DNA from: Chlamydiifrater volucris | GTDB taxonomy: Bacteria > Chlamydiota > Chlamydiia > Chlamydiales > Chlamydiaceae | Assembly: GCF_902806995.1 (NCBI RefSeq) | Contig: NZ_LR777654.1 | Coordinates: forward strand, 310,001 to 374,000 | DNA: 64,000 nucleotides | Direction of reading: 5' to 3' | In this document: positions 63,599-64,000 of the stretch, piece by piece | Numbering within the stretch: position 1 is the stretch's first letter | Layout: the number at the start of each line of letters is the position of its first letter | Program-made: the position numbers and the translations under genes | The notes under the pieces: model-generated | Seen by the model: the letters and a program-made list of their open reading frames with translations, nothing else | The model's database searches: none | What the model was told of the DNA's origin: nothing

Positions 63599-64000
63599 TT
63601 ATTTTCTTTTATTTGTTTTCTCTTTTAGTCGAGATTTTCTGGAGGAGGAATTTCTTTCTTGTTCCCAAGGAAGAGGATGAGTGGTTTGTGGAGGAGTAGA
63701 ATCTCCCAAAGAGGAAAATATTTTATCTGCTAAATTACTGATAATGGGATTTCCTATTGAGTTATTCTTTAATAACCCAATGCGAGCATAGGCAGAGGAC
63801 CAGTCAGCTTTAGGAGAGGAAATAGATCCTCGGATTTTAATTAAGAAGAAATTTTTTGTTTTCAGATGAGTGTTACGAAAGTATTTCTTGATGACCTCAG
63901 GATCAATTCCTAGAGTCATATAGATCTTATTGTTAACAAGATCTGTTTTTCCCCAAAGAGCTGATCGAATTTTTTTGTCTATTAGAGAATCAAAACGCTT
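63599..64000 (-). CDS. AsmA/TamB-like protein, C-terminus (5' end outside window)
   Basis: The frame is open from 64000 to the stop at 63599; an internal Met at 63919 is not a start. The visible 133 residues contain strand patterns ALWGKTDLVNNKIYMTLGID and FFLIKIRGSISSPKADW, typical for the last beta repeats of AsmA/YhdP proteins, followed by a Pro/Ser/Lys-rich tail. Such proteins are anchored in the inner membrane and bridge lipids to the outer membrane. The positional homologue after glnQ in other chlamydiae is a large protein of unknown function. Only family level is claimed. Confidence 0.7.
   Translation of the reverse strand, partial: KRFDSLIDKKIRSALWGKTDLVNNKIYMTLGIDPEVIKKYFRNTHLKTKNFFLIKIRGSISSPKADWSSAYARIGLLKNNSIGNPIISNLADKIFSSLGDSTPPQTTHPLPWEQERNSSSRKSRLKEKTNKRK

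Overview
The window is a contiguous stretch of a moderately AT-rich chromosome from an obligate intracellular Chlamydia (family Chlamydiaceae). This rests on family-level recognition of many genes in chlamydial order: groES-groEL behind a degenerate CIRCE; clpB followed by a transglutaminase/TPR protein, an inclusion-membrane (Inc) protein cluster, pkn1 and ligA; a giant early Inc-like protein; leuS-waaA (the multifunctional Kdo transferase GseA); two long-type phosphofructokinases around an alpha/beta hydrolase; and opp genes with several oppA paralogues. The order resembles the C. pneumoniae/psittaci side of the genus more than C. trachomatis. I cannot name the species from sequence alone.

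Layout. 1-2.6 kb: end of metG and two Inc-like genes. 2.5-6.9 kb: recD2-type helicase and an EamA transporter (minus), then a BPL_N glutamine-amidotransferase-like protein (plus) and tRNA-Asn (minus). 7-12.8 kb (minus): an AsmA-like membrane protein, groEL/groES with CIRCE and terminator, pepF and a NIF3 protein. 13-18.6 kb (plus): rpiA, a bifunctional-nuclease-domain protein, yqgE, hemL and an Mla-type lipid ABC system. 18.7-22.9 kb: clpB and the secreted transglutaminase/TPR protein. 23-27.3 kb: five Inc-like genes served by four near-identical promoters, two of them with leaders of about 300-370 nt. 27.4-36 kb: pkn1-ligA and a 1480-residue Inc-like coiled-coil protein. 36-38.6 kb (minus): a flavin monooxygenase-like protein and a secreted hydrolase. 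38.9-42.9 kb (plus): leuS, waaA and two CAU tRNAs. 42.9-47.2 kb (minus): two PFP-like phosphofructokinases and a hydrolase. 47.4-50.5 kb: an unrecognised protein, a dicarboxylate transporter and a DUF1186 protein. 50.7-60.3 kb (minus): oppF-D-C-A-B, two more oppA copies and tsaD. 60.7-62.1 kb (plus): a polar amino-acid ABC permease and ATPase without a binding protein. 62.1-64 kb (minus): a tail-fibre-like protein and the C-terminus of an AsmA/TamB-like protein that runs off the edge.

Together these genes cover housekeeping (tRNA charging, chaperones, DNA ligase), scavenging from the host (peptides, amino acids, dicarboxylates), envelope lipid and LPS work, and the host interface (seven short Inc-like proteins plus the giant one). 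The most unusual items are the repeated inc promoter module with long leaders and duplicated gene starts; an Inc protein with two 14-3-3-like phospho-motifs; a kinase-like/FGE fusion whose catalytic residues are nearly all substituted; and a fibre-like protein with phage tail-fibre repeats. No CRISPR array, insertion sequence, integrase or rRNA gene was seen.
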